Shown here in pieces: positions 1 to 5,994 of a stretch of 12,125 bases of DNA. Below the pieces are notes generated by a model. That model did not search any database, had not been told where the DNA came from, and saw only the letters and a program-made list of their open reading frames with translations. Origin of the DNA: Armatimonadota bacterium (lineage in GTDB: Bacteria > Armatimonadota > UBA10988 > DTZQ01); NCBI GenBank assembly GCA_012961305.1, contig DTZQ01000119.1, positions 1 to 12,125 of the forward strand. The letters run 5' to 3'. The translations under genes were made by a program, and so were the position numbers. Position 1 is the first letter of the stretch; every line of letters starts with the position of its first letter.

Positions 1-7
1 CTCGAAA

Positions 8-83
<76 letters not shown>

Positions 84-94
84 AGGTACTATAA

Positions 95-123
95 ATTATA
101 CCAGAGGAAAGCAGAGATGTCAA
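95..123 (-). promoter_or_regulatory. Perfect-consensus extended -10 promoter of the CAU tRNA
   Basis: On the minus strand: TTGACA (118-123), a 17-base spacer, then TATAAT (95-100) preceded by TGG, an extended -10. Both hexamers match the sigma-70 consensus exactly. Initiation would fall near position 88, only about 5 bases before the mature tRNA 5' end at 83. The promoter lies in the 52 bases between the sigA stop and the tRNA, and no sigA terminator hairpin is visible there, so the tRNA may also receive read-through from dnaG-sigA. Confidence 0.9.
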
Positions 124-135
124 GAAAAATTCGTT

Positions 136-1248
136 TCACTCGAGGTAGCCTTCTAACTTCCGGCGACAACTGGGTTTGCGCAGTTTGCGGAGGGCTTTGG
201 CTTCGATTTGGCGAATCCGCTCGCGGGTAACGTCAAAGTGCTTGCCCACTTCCTCCAGGGTACGGGGCCAGCCATCGTCGAGTCCGTAGCGCATTCGTAG
301 CACGTCCCGCTCCTGGGGGGTCAAGGTGGCCAGTAAAGCCTCCAACTGCTCTCGTAGGACCAGGTTCGAGGCCATCTCCTCTGGCAAGGCCGCTTGGGTG
401 TCTTCAATGAAGTCCCCCAAGTAACTATCTTCTTGCTCTCCTACGGGGGTTTCCAGGGACAAGGGTTCTGAGACCAGGCGTAGAATTTCACTGGCCCGTT
501 CAACAGGCAAGTCAAGTTCCTGAGCCAATTCCTCCAAAGTAGGCTCCCGGCCCAGTTGCTGAACCAGTTCCCGCTTCGTTCGCAACAGGTGGTTAATGGT
601 CTCCACCATGTGCACAGGGATGCGGATGGTACGGGCTTGGTCGGCAATGGCTCGGGTAATGGCTTGACGAATCCACCAAGTGGCATAGGTGCTGAACTTG
701 TATCCTTTGCGGAAGTCGAACTTTTCCACCGCTCGGATGAGGCCAATATTGCCTTCCTGAATCAAATCTAAAAGACTCAAATTGCGACCCGTAAATTTTT
801 TAGCGATGCTAACCACCAGTCGCAAATTGGCTTCGGTCAGCCGTTTCTTGGCTTCTTCATCGCCCTTTTCAATCCGGCGGGCCAGTTCAAGTTCCTCATC
901 CGGACTCAGGAGTGGTACTTTGCCGATGTCCCGCAGGTACATCCGCACAGGGTCGTCTAAGGGGGTGCCTGCCAGACCCTCCTGGTCTTCCTCATACTCC
1001 GAGTCCGAAGCCTCTTCATCCATCAATAAATTCTCTGCCATGGGAGGGGGAACCAGATTTTCCAACTTGTCCACCACCACAATACCCTCAGCCGCAAAGG
1101 TCTGCAAAATGTCCTCCACCTGCTCCGCCGTTAAGTCCTCCTCCTCACAGAAACAATCACTTATTTCCTCGTAAGTGAGCACCCCGCGCTTACGCCCCCG
1201 GTCGAGCAGTTCCTGCATTTCTTTCAAGTCTCCCCACTCTTTGCCCAT
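136..1248 (-). CDS. sigA: RNA polymerase primary sigma factor SigA/RpoD
   Basis: This is the housekeeping sigma-70 factor, which directs RNA polymerase to -35/-10 promoters. At 370 residues it has the compact size of Bacillus SigA and lacks the large non-conserved insertion of E. coli RpoD. Domains in order: a region 1.1-like helical domain (about 8-62); an acidic linker (77-90); region 1.2 (about 98-130, DDPVRMYLRDIG); region 2 with the -10 recognition helix (YATWWIRQAITRA, 188-200); region 3 (about 210-285); and region 4, whose helix-turn-helix for the -35 box is TLEEVG...VTRERIRQIE (330-349). Group 1 status rests on region 1.1 and the complete domain set. The ATG at 1246-1248 follows SD AAAGGGG by 9 bases; that SD lies across the dnaG 3' end. 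dnaG stops 6 bases upstream, so the two are cotranscribed and probably translationally coupled. A small oddity is DDGWPRTLEE, where a basic residue is common in place of Trp. Confidence 0.97.
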   Translation of the reverse strand: MGKEWGDLKEMQELLDRGRKRGVLTYEEISDCFCEEEDLTAEQVEDILQTFAAEGIVVVDKLENLVPPPMAENLLMDEEASDSEYEEDQEGLAGTPLDDPVRMYLRDIGKVPLLSPDEELELARRIEKGDEEAKKRLTEANLRLVVSIAKKFTGRNLSLLDLIQEGNIGLIRAVEKFDFRKGYKFSTYATWWIRQAITRAIADQARTIRIPVHMVETINHLLRTKRELVQQLGREPTLEELAQELDLPVERASEILRLVSEPLSLETPVGEQEDSYLGDFIEDTQAALPEEMASNLVLREQLEALLATLTPQERDVLRMRYGLDDGWPRTLEEVGKHFDVTRERIRQIEAKALRKLRKPSCRRKLEGYLE

Positions 1249-1254
1249 CTGACC

Positions 1255-3102
1255 TCACCCCTTTCCGCTAAAGAGTAGCCCAGCCACCTTTTCCTGATAA
1301 GTTTCCACCTGCCGACGCAGGGCCAGTGATTCGGCCAGCAGGTGAACTATTGCCGCCTGGTCACCGGCTTCTTCCTTATTTCTCAATTGGCGACCAATCT
1401 CCTGCAAACGGTTCCGCAGAGAATTCAATTTTATCTCCCCAACGAGGATTTCTACGCTGGTGAACTCTTCCTGCAAGTTTCCAAGCAAAATTTCGGCCAG
1501 GGTTCGCTGAACTTCCTCCGGCAGTTGAGCCAGTAGTTTCCGAGGGTCAACGCGGCCTGTCTGGTCATATTGCTCGTAAGCGGCGGCTACGATTTGTTGG
1601 TGTTCCGGCTCCTGAAAATCCCGGGGGGTCAACTCACTGCGCACCTGCTTGAGTACGTTTTCCTCCTGAAGCAGGACACTGAGCAGCCAGCGCTCACTTA
1701 GCCAAGTGCGCGAGCGCGCGGGCAGGGTAGGAGTTTTTTCCTCTGCCTCGGGGGAGGAACGCTTCCGCCGCTTCTTAGCCCCCTGGCGCTGGAACTGCCG
1801 CAGTTCCTCCCGCAGGGCTTCTTCGACCCGACCCACTCGTTCCAAATGCGGATAGCACCACCAGGTGGCTACATTTTTGAGATATTCTGCTTGGCGGAGG
1901 GGGCTTTTCACCTCAGCCAAAATGGGCACCAATTCGCGGACGATGGTTACCCGCTGGCTTTCCTCGTGCTGGCCATAGCGGGCAATAACCTGACGGAGGC
2001 GAAAATCCACCACCTCTAAAGCCCCATCTAAAAGCCGCCGGAAGGCTTCCACTCCCTCAGTGCGCAGGAACTCATCAGGGTCCTTTCCCCGGGGCAGAGT
2101 CACTATCCGCACCTCCAGGCCGACCTCCTCGAACAAAGCCATGCTGCGCAGGGCCGCCTTCACCCCTGCCGAATCCGCATCGTACACCAAAAACACCCGT
2201 GGGGTGTAGCGGCTGAGCACCCTTAAATGGTCTGCAGTTAAGGCTGTACCCAGAGAGGCCACGGTGTTGGTTAGGCCGAACTGATGGGCAGCAATGGCAT
2301 CCAAATAACCCTCCACCAGGATTGCGGCCTCTGCTTCCCCAATGGCCCGGGCGGCCAAGTGCAAACCGTACAGAGTTCGGCTTTTGTCAAAGGCCGGCGT
2401 TTCGGGCGTATTCAGGTATTTGGGCGTTTGCTCCTCAGTCAGGGCCCGTCCTCCGAAGGCCACCACCCGGCCCTGGGGGTCGTGGATGGGAAAAATCAAG
2501 CGGTGGCGGAAGTAATCGTAATGGCCCCTCCCATCCCGACGGGGACGGGCCAAACCGGCCCGGGCAATTTCGGCCGGGGAGAAACCCTGTTGTTTCAAAT
2601 AACCCGTCAGTGCCTCCCAAGAGTTGGGGGCATAGCCCAGCCGAAAGCGGGCTATGGTAACCTCGTCCAGGCCCCGCTGGGCCAGGTATTCGCGCCCCGC
2701 ACAGCCCGCCTCTCCCCGCAGCATCCTTTGGTAGAAGCCCGCCGCGCATCGGTTGAGGTCGTAAATCCGCTCCCGCAGGGATGCCTTCCGCGCGGCCGCC
2801 CGCGAAGGAGTGAAATGCATTCCCAACCGCTGGGCCAACCGCTCTGCCGCTTCCGGGAAACTCAGATTTTCCATTAGTTGAAGGAAACGGAACACGTCCC
2901 CTCCCTCCTGGCAACCGAAGCAGTACCACATTTGCTTGGCCGGGCTAACCGTGAAGGAGGGCGCAGTATCCTCGTGAAAGGGACACAGGCCCCGATAATC
3001 CTTCCCCGCTTTGTGGAGAGGCACGTATTGTTCAATTACCTCCACAATGTCAGTGCGGTCGCGGATTTCCTCTTTTAAGCGTTCCCATTCCTCTTGGGCC
3101 AC
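1255..3102 (-). CDS. dnaG: DNA primase DnaG
   Basis: DnaG synthesises RNA primers for lagging-strand replication and is recruited by the replicative helicase DnaB. The 615 residues show the usual three-part layout. The N-terminal CHC2 zinc ribbon carries ligands C40, H43, C61 and C64. The catalytic core contains a basic primase segment (about 185-245) and the TOPRIM fold with E264 (LVEGYLDAI), the acidic pair D308/D310 (VYDADSAG) and GKDPDEFLR (339-347). After a Lys/Arg-rich linker (about 433-450), a C-terminal helical region (about 465-615) should bind the helicase. The start is GTG (3100-3102); it has a GGAGG SD at 9 bases spacing, and the family N-terminus (DRTDIVEVIEQYVPL) begins 16 residues in. 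It is the first gene of the dnaG-sigA pair; the rpsU that often precedes it is not here. Confidence 0.97.
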   Translation of the reverse strand: MAQEEWERLKEEIRDRTDIVEVIEQYVPLHKAGKDYRGLCPFHEDTAPSFTVSPAKQMWYCFGCQEGGDVFRFLQLMENLSFPEAAERLAQRLGMHFTPSRAAARKASLRERIYDLNRCAAGFYQRMLRGEAGCAGREYLAQRGLDEVTIARFRLGYAPNSWEALTGYLKQQGFSPAEIARAGLARPRRDGRGHYDYFRHRLIFPIHDPQGRVVAFGGRALTEEQTPKYLNTPETPAFDKSRTLYGLHLAARAIGEAEAAILVEGYLDAIAAHQFGLTNTVASLGTALTADHLRVLSRYTPRVFLVYDADSAGVKAALRSMALFEEVGLEVRIVTLPRGKDPDEFLRTEGVEAFRRLLDGALEVVDFRLRQVIARYGQHEESQRVTIVRELVPILAEVKSPLRQAEYLKNVATWWCYPHLERVGRVEEALREELRQFQRQGAKKRRKRSSPEAEEKTPTLPARSRTWLSERWLLSVLLQEENVLKQVRSELTPRDFQEPEHQQIVAAAYEQYDQTGRVDPRKLLAQLPEEVQRTLAEILLGNLQEEFTSVEILVGEIKLNSLRNRLQEIGRQLRNKEEAGDQAAIVHLLAESLALRRQVETYQEKVAGLLFSGKG

Positions 3103-3111
3103 GACCTTGGT

Positions 3112-3116
3112 CCTCC
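3112..3116 (-). promoter_or_regulatory. Shine-Dalgarno site fixing the GTG start of dnaG
   Basis: GGAGG on the minus strand, with 9 bases before the GTG at 3102. No in-frame ATG with comparable spacing exists nearby, so this site supports the GTG. Confidence 0.75.
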
Positions 3117-3226
3117 ACTGGCAAACTTGCTGACCAAGGCCTTAATTCTCACTTCCGTCCTCGATTCCTTCTTGGCCGGGAAAAATTCTGTCCCTCGCCG
3201 GCAGGGCGGCACCGGCGGAGTCCGGA

Positions 3227-3338
3227 CTTTAGCCGGCTAAAGGGCCATCCTGGGGCTGCCCAGACCCGCTAAAGCGTTGGCTCCTTGCTAAATTGCACGG
3301 GAGATTTTTCCCGGGGAAGCAGTATGAGGGGGCTAAAG
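3227..3338. repeat. Cluster of GCTAAAG-centred palindromes upstream of dnaG (REP-like)
   Basis: The 317 bases between dnaG and the next gene contain no plausible gene. They hold a perfect 16-base palindrome, CTTTAGCCGGCTAAAG (3227-3242), overlapping a second one, AGTCCGGACT (3219-3228). The half-motif GCTAAAG recurs at 3268-3274 (inside CGCTAAAGCG) and 3332-3338, with a near copy, GCTAAAT, at 3287-3293. Repeated small hairpins in a GC-rich spacer suggest a REP-type dispersed element or a cis-acting array in the dnaG leader. I saw no strong dnaG promoter; the best candidate is a weak TTGGTG/CATACT pair (3343-3348 and 3321-3326, 16-base spacer, minus strand). Confidence 0.5.
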
Positions 3339-3354
3339 GGGACACCAAAGGCAT

Positions 3355-3382
3355 AAAAAACGCCCTACCCAGCGGTAGGGCG
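3355..3382 (-). terminator. Intrinsic terminator of the secreted Met-rich protein gene
   Basis: The 9-base perfect stem CGCCCTACC/GGTAGGGCG (3361-3369 and 3374-3382) has a 4-base loop and is followed on the minus strand by TTTTTT (3360-3355). It sits 37 bases after the stop codon at 3420, which separates that transcript from dnaG-sigA. Confidence 0.9.
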
Positions 3383-3419
3383 TCATCCCTCCTGATAGCA
3401 AGGCAGAAATTTCCGGTGA

Positions 3420-4304
3420 CTATTCCGGCAGGGTAATTACGATGGTGGTCACCTTCATATTACGGAAGGCGAAAGCAATGTTGTTGGTCTCGCGGTAGTA
3501 AACTATGGTGTCATCCCCCAAGGGCTCAATTTCGTCGGGATAACCATAGGCCAAGAGGACTTGCTTGAAGGTATCCCCCAGTTGGATGCCCTTGGCCGTT
3601 CGGGCTCCGTTCCACTTGCTACCGATGACCGAAATGGATTTGATGATGCCGTCCACATCAATGGTAAACTCGACACTTATATCAGGTTCAAACTCGTAAA
3701 CCCAGACCACATCCCCCGGTTCACCTTCCGTGGGCTTGACTGTGGGAGCGCCTGGCGGACCGGCCCCAGGCATTCCCGGCATGCCAGGTAGCCCACCCAT
3801 GCCGGCCATAGGAACACCTCCAGGGGGCATACCGCCCATTTCTTCCATCATTTCCGGCATACCACCTGGCAGTTCCATTTCCTCCATACCGCCCCCCAAT
3901 TCCCCTTCCTCCCCCATGCCGGCCAGGGGCATCATTCCCCCAGAACCCATGCTACCATAGGGCGCGCCCGGGGGAGCCCCTGGGAATCCGGGCATCTGTG
4001 CGCCGGGAGCCATTCCTGGCATCCCCGGCATTTCGCCAAACTCTCCCCCCGGGGCCCCAGCAGGCGCGGCCTGGGGAGCCGCTGCTTCCTGACCGGGCCG
4101 AGTTATGCGGTGAGGAGTACCGTACATGCGCACCCGCAAAATCTCCAAAGCAAAGTTACCCAGCCGCATTCCAGCCAACTGGCGTTCCCGCACTTCTATT
4201 TCCCCTGACCGCTGGGCCCAGCCGGCCGTCTGCACCCCCCACCATCCAACCAGGCCTACCATCCCTGCCAGTAACCAGGTAAGATGTTTTCGTTGCTCGC
4301 ACAT
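3420..4304 (-). CDS. Secreted protein with Met/Gly/Pro-rich centre and a repeated LG...YG-x-P motif; function unknown
   Basis: The 294-residue product starts with a signal peptide (K6-H7, hydrophobic 8-26, likely cleavage after AGWA at 30). Residues 41-67 contain RLGNFALEIL...YGTPHRI. Residues 74-198 are low complexity, rich in Met, Gly and Pro (about 19 Met by eye, with MPGMPGM-type MxxM spacing) plus Glu. The C-terminal domain (199-294) looks folded and beta-rich and repeats the first motif as QLGDTFKQVLLAYGYPDEI. The motif recalls the 'LG-x-eVl-x-YG-x-P' of BamE/SmpA-like small envelope domains, but that is a resemblance of pattern only. The ATG at 4302-4304 was chosen because AAAGGAG precedes it by 9 bases and it gives a signal peptide; an in-frame upstream start at 4436 has neither. 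The gene has its own promoter (4573-4601) and terminator (3355-3382), so it is probably monocistronic. I do not recognise a function. Confidence 0.85.
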   Translation of the reverse strand: MCEQRKHLTWLLAGMVGLVGWWGVQTAGWAQRSGEIEVRERQLAGMRLGNFALEILRVRMYGTPHRITRPGQEAAAPQAAPAGAPGGEFGEMPGMPGMAPGAQMPGFPGAPPGAPYGSMGSGGMMPLAGMGEEGELGGGMEEMELPGGMPEMMEEMGGMPPGGVPMAGMGGLPGMPGMPGAGPPGAPTVKPTEGEPGDVVWVYEFEPDISVEFTIDVDGIIKSISVIGSKWNGARTAKGIQLGDTFKQVLLAYGYPDEIEPLGDDTIVYYRETNNIAFAFRNMKVTTIVITLPE

Positions 4305-4312
4305 GCCAACCC

Positions 4313-4333
4313 ACTCCTTTCTCCAATAGGAGT
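4313..4333 (-). promoter_or_regulatory. Inverted repeat that can sequester the Shine-Dalgarno site
   Basis: On the minus strand, ACTCCT (4328-4333) is perfectly complementary to AGGAGT (4313-4318), which contains the core of the AAAGGAG SD for the gene starting at 4304. A competing small hairpin, CTCC-TATT-GGAG, uses part of the same bases, so two mutually exclusive pairings are possible. Regulation is an inference. Confidence 0.4.
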
Positions 4334-4387
4334 TACACAGTTCCCACTGCGCAACTTCCCGCCGTGGCGGCGTGCTTGGCTTCGCCG

Positions 4388-4416
4388 GACCGGGGAAGGG
4401 AGACCGCTCCCCGGTC
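4388..4416. repeat. Nine-base GC-rich inverted repeat in the leader
   Basis: GACCGGGGA (4388-4396) and TCCCCGGTC (4408-4416) are exact reverse complements with an 11-base loop. No T-run follows on either strand, so it is a stable leader hairpin rather than an obvious terminator. Confidence 0.6.
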
Positions 4417-4572
4417 TTCCGTCTCCCCTCATCCACCTATGGGCTACCTTTATGGCGGCAATGCCTCACCTCTGATTGCCTTAGGAACCCTTCTCAACGG
4501 CGTAAGTTTTATCCCTATTTACCCCAAATGGGTAGATTTCAAACGCCTTTCCTTCATTCGACCCTTGTTTTA

Positions 4573-4601
4573 AGGATACCACATTCTCCCGAAAATGTCA
4601 A
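4573..4601 (-). promoter_or_regulatory. Strong extended -10 promoter of the secreted Met-rich protein gene
   Basis: On the minus strand: TTGACA (4596-4601, full consensus), a 17-base spacer, and TATCCT (4573-4578) preceded by TGTGG, which gives an extended -10. Start of transcription is expected near 4566. The -35 box overlaps an in-frame upstream ATG (4595) of the plus-strand peptidase gene, an argument against that ATG being used. Confidence 0.82.
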
Positions 4602-4655
4602 CCTCTGGGCAGAAAAAATCTACGGGAGGAATCACCCCTCCGGCTACGAATCTGA

Positions 4656-4662
4656 AAGGAGG
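4656..4662 (+). promoter_or_regulatory. Shine-Dalgarno site deciding the peptidase start
   Basis: AAGGAGG (4656-4662) lies 10 bases before the ATG at 4673. The alternative in-frame ATG at 4595 has no SD at usable spacing. Confidence 0.75.
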
Positions 4663-4672
4663 GAGAACAGCA

Positions 4673-5971
4673 ATGTGCAATAGCCTGGCTCAGGCCGGTG
4701 GACTTTTGCTCCTGTTGCTGACTTTCCTCGCGGGCAGTGGTCCCAAAGGGATTCCACCGCCGTCTTCCTCCTGGGCCTTGGAGACGGGGGAGGGAAGGTT
4801 GGAGGAAATGCTGGCTGCCTGGCGGGAGGAAATTGCCAACCCGTCCTTTGCCGATGAGGATGATTTGAAGCAATATCATCGCCGTTTTGTACGCTGGCAG
4901 AAGGCCCTGGGGGAGGGGAGGGAAAAACCGGGGCAGGATTTCCCTTCCTTGGCCGAGTGGTTGGACCTGGCGGTAGTGTTTACCAGCCCTATTGACCCGC
5001 CGGGCGCAACGCATGAGGTAGTGAGTTTTGCCCACTCTCCTGACCCGGCGCTGGCCACTTTGCGGGAGAAAATACGCCTGCCAGTGCCTCCGGGCGGCGC
5101 GGTAGTGCGGTTATACCGGGGCTTGGAGGCCATGCCTCCTCCCATTCGGGTAATTTTCCAAGAGGCCCCAGAGGCTCGGGGATTTACGGTGCTGTGCCGC
5201 TACGTGGCCGTTAACACCCAACACTTACCGGCGCCAGTAGTGCGCGAAACAATTTCCCACGAGTTGGCCCATGCCTATCTCAAATCCTCCCTGGGTCTGG
5301 CCAGCAGTGAACTGCCCCGCTGGTTCCACGAGGGCTGTGCCCTGTACCTGTCCAACGCCCAGGGCCTTTACATTGCCCATCAGGGAACGACGACCCACAT
5401 TTCCTACGCCCCGAAAGACTACAACGAGTATCGCCTGGCTTTTCGCTATTTGGAAGCCACCTATGGGCAGGATAGGCTATTTTCCTTTATTCGGACAGCG
5501 ATGGAAAGTAGAACCGCCGAACAGGCCCTGCGGGAGACCACCGGCCTAAGTTCCTACCGGGAACTCCTCCGGCGCACGCACCGCTGGCACTTCTGGCAGG
5601 AGGCGAAAAGGTACGGTACGGCCACTTTAGGAATAATGGCCCTGATAGGTCTCCTTATTTGGCGGCATCGCCAGCGGCGGAAACAGGAGGTGGCCCAGGC
5701 GGAGGAAAAGTACGTCGCGGCCGTGGGGGAGGCTCAGCAGGCCATTGTGGATTTGCTCACCCGACCCGAATTACCTCCCGACCGGGTGGTGGAGAGTTGG
5801 GAGTCCCTTGGCATGGCTCGGGTGCGGGAGGGGGAAATGCTGTGGAAGGAAGGCCACAAGGAGACAGCTCAGGAGTGTTTGGAGGAGGTGTTGCGTGATT
5901 TCCCTCCGGACAGCCGTCCAGCGCAAGAGGCCCGCCGACTGCTGGAGGAAATGAAGGGAATTAGACTGTAG
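4673..5971 (+). CDS. Membrane-anchored zinc metallopeptidase, peptidase MA-like (HEXXH gluzincin)
   Basis: The 432 residues open with a hydrophobic secretion segment (about 9-22, GGLLLLLLTFLAG). The catalytic domain has HELAH at 196-200 and WFHEG at 217-221. H196 and H200 with E220 would be the zinc ligands and E197 the catalytic base, the gluzincin arrangement of peptidase MA/M1-type enzymes. A transmembrane helix (about 315-331) is followed by a very basic stop-transfer stretch (RHRQRRKQ) and a helical, TPR-like C-terminal tail (about 335-432). The likely topology is protease domain outside the cytoplasm and tail inside. The first segment lacks positive charges before its hydrophobic core, so signal-peptide handling is uncertain. 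The ATG at 4673 is preferred for its SD; an in-frame ATG at 4595 would add 26 residues including Lys and Arg. It ends 23 bases from the convergent gene. The substrate is unknown. Confidence 0.82.
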   Translation: MCNSLAQAGGLLLLLLTFLAGSGPKGIPPPSSSWALETGEGRLEEMLAAWREEIANPSFADEDDLKQYHRRFVRWQKALGEGREKPGQDFPSLAEWLDLAVVFTSPIDPPGATHEVVSFAHSPDPALATLREKIRLPVPPGGAVVRLYRGLEAMPPPIRVIFQEAPEARGFTVLCRYVAVNTQHLPAPVVRETISHELAHAYLKSSLGLASSELPRWFHEGCALYLSNAQGLYIAHQGTTTHISYAPKDYNEYRLAFRYLEATYGQDRLFSFIRTAMESRTAEQALRETTGLSSYRELLRRTHRWHFWQEAKRYGTATLGIMALIGLLIWRHRQRRKQEVAQAEEKYVAAVGEAQQAIVDLLTRPELPPDRVVESWESLGMARVREGEMLWKEGHKETAQECLEEVLRDFPPDSRPAQEARRLLEEMKGIRL

Positions 5972-5994
5972 GGCCTCTGGAGCCTCCCACCCGA

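Larger units (their letters stand above)
4305..4566 (-). promoter_or_regulatory. Long (about 262 nt) potentially structured mRNA leader
   Basis: This minus-strand stretch lies between the predicted start site near 4566 and the ATG at 4304. It holds no convincing gene. It contains a 9-bp hairpin (4388-4396/4408-4416), a smaller CCGCC-GT-GGCGG hairpin around 4361-4372, a TACCC/GGGTA inverted repeat (4520-4534), and an inverted repeat that includes the SD (4313-4333). I compared it by memory with common riboswitch consensus cores (TPP, SAM, cobalamin, FMN, c-di-GMP-I, glycine, lysine, fluoride) and saw no match. It also carries the upstream region of the divergent peptidase gene, for which I see no clear promoter. 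Confidence 0.45.

Noticed and set aside
3730..4060. Tandem repeat or CRISPR-like array in the Met/Gly/Pro region
   Set aside because: The recurring short words come from coding for MPG/GMP residues; there are no constant repeats with unique spacers.
4305..4436. N-terminal extension of the Met-rich secreted protein to an upstream start at 4436
   Set aside because: It would bury the signal peptide behind 44 basic/proline-rich residues and discard the well-placed SD before 4304.
4595..4672. Upstream ATG at 4595 for the metallopeptidase
   Set aside because: It has no SD at usable spacing and overlaps the -35 box of the divergent promoter; the ATG at 4673 has AAGGAGG at 10 bases.
5972..5994. Possible bidirectional terminator between convergent genes
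   Set aside because: The GGCCTC/GCCTCC sequences do not form a continuous stem and no A/T tract flanks them.
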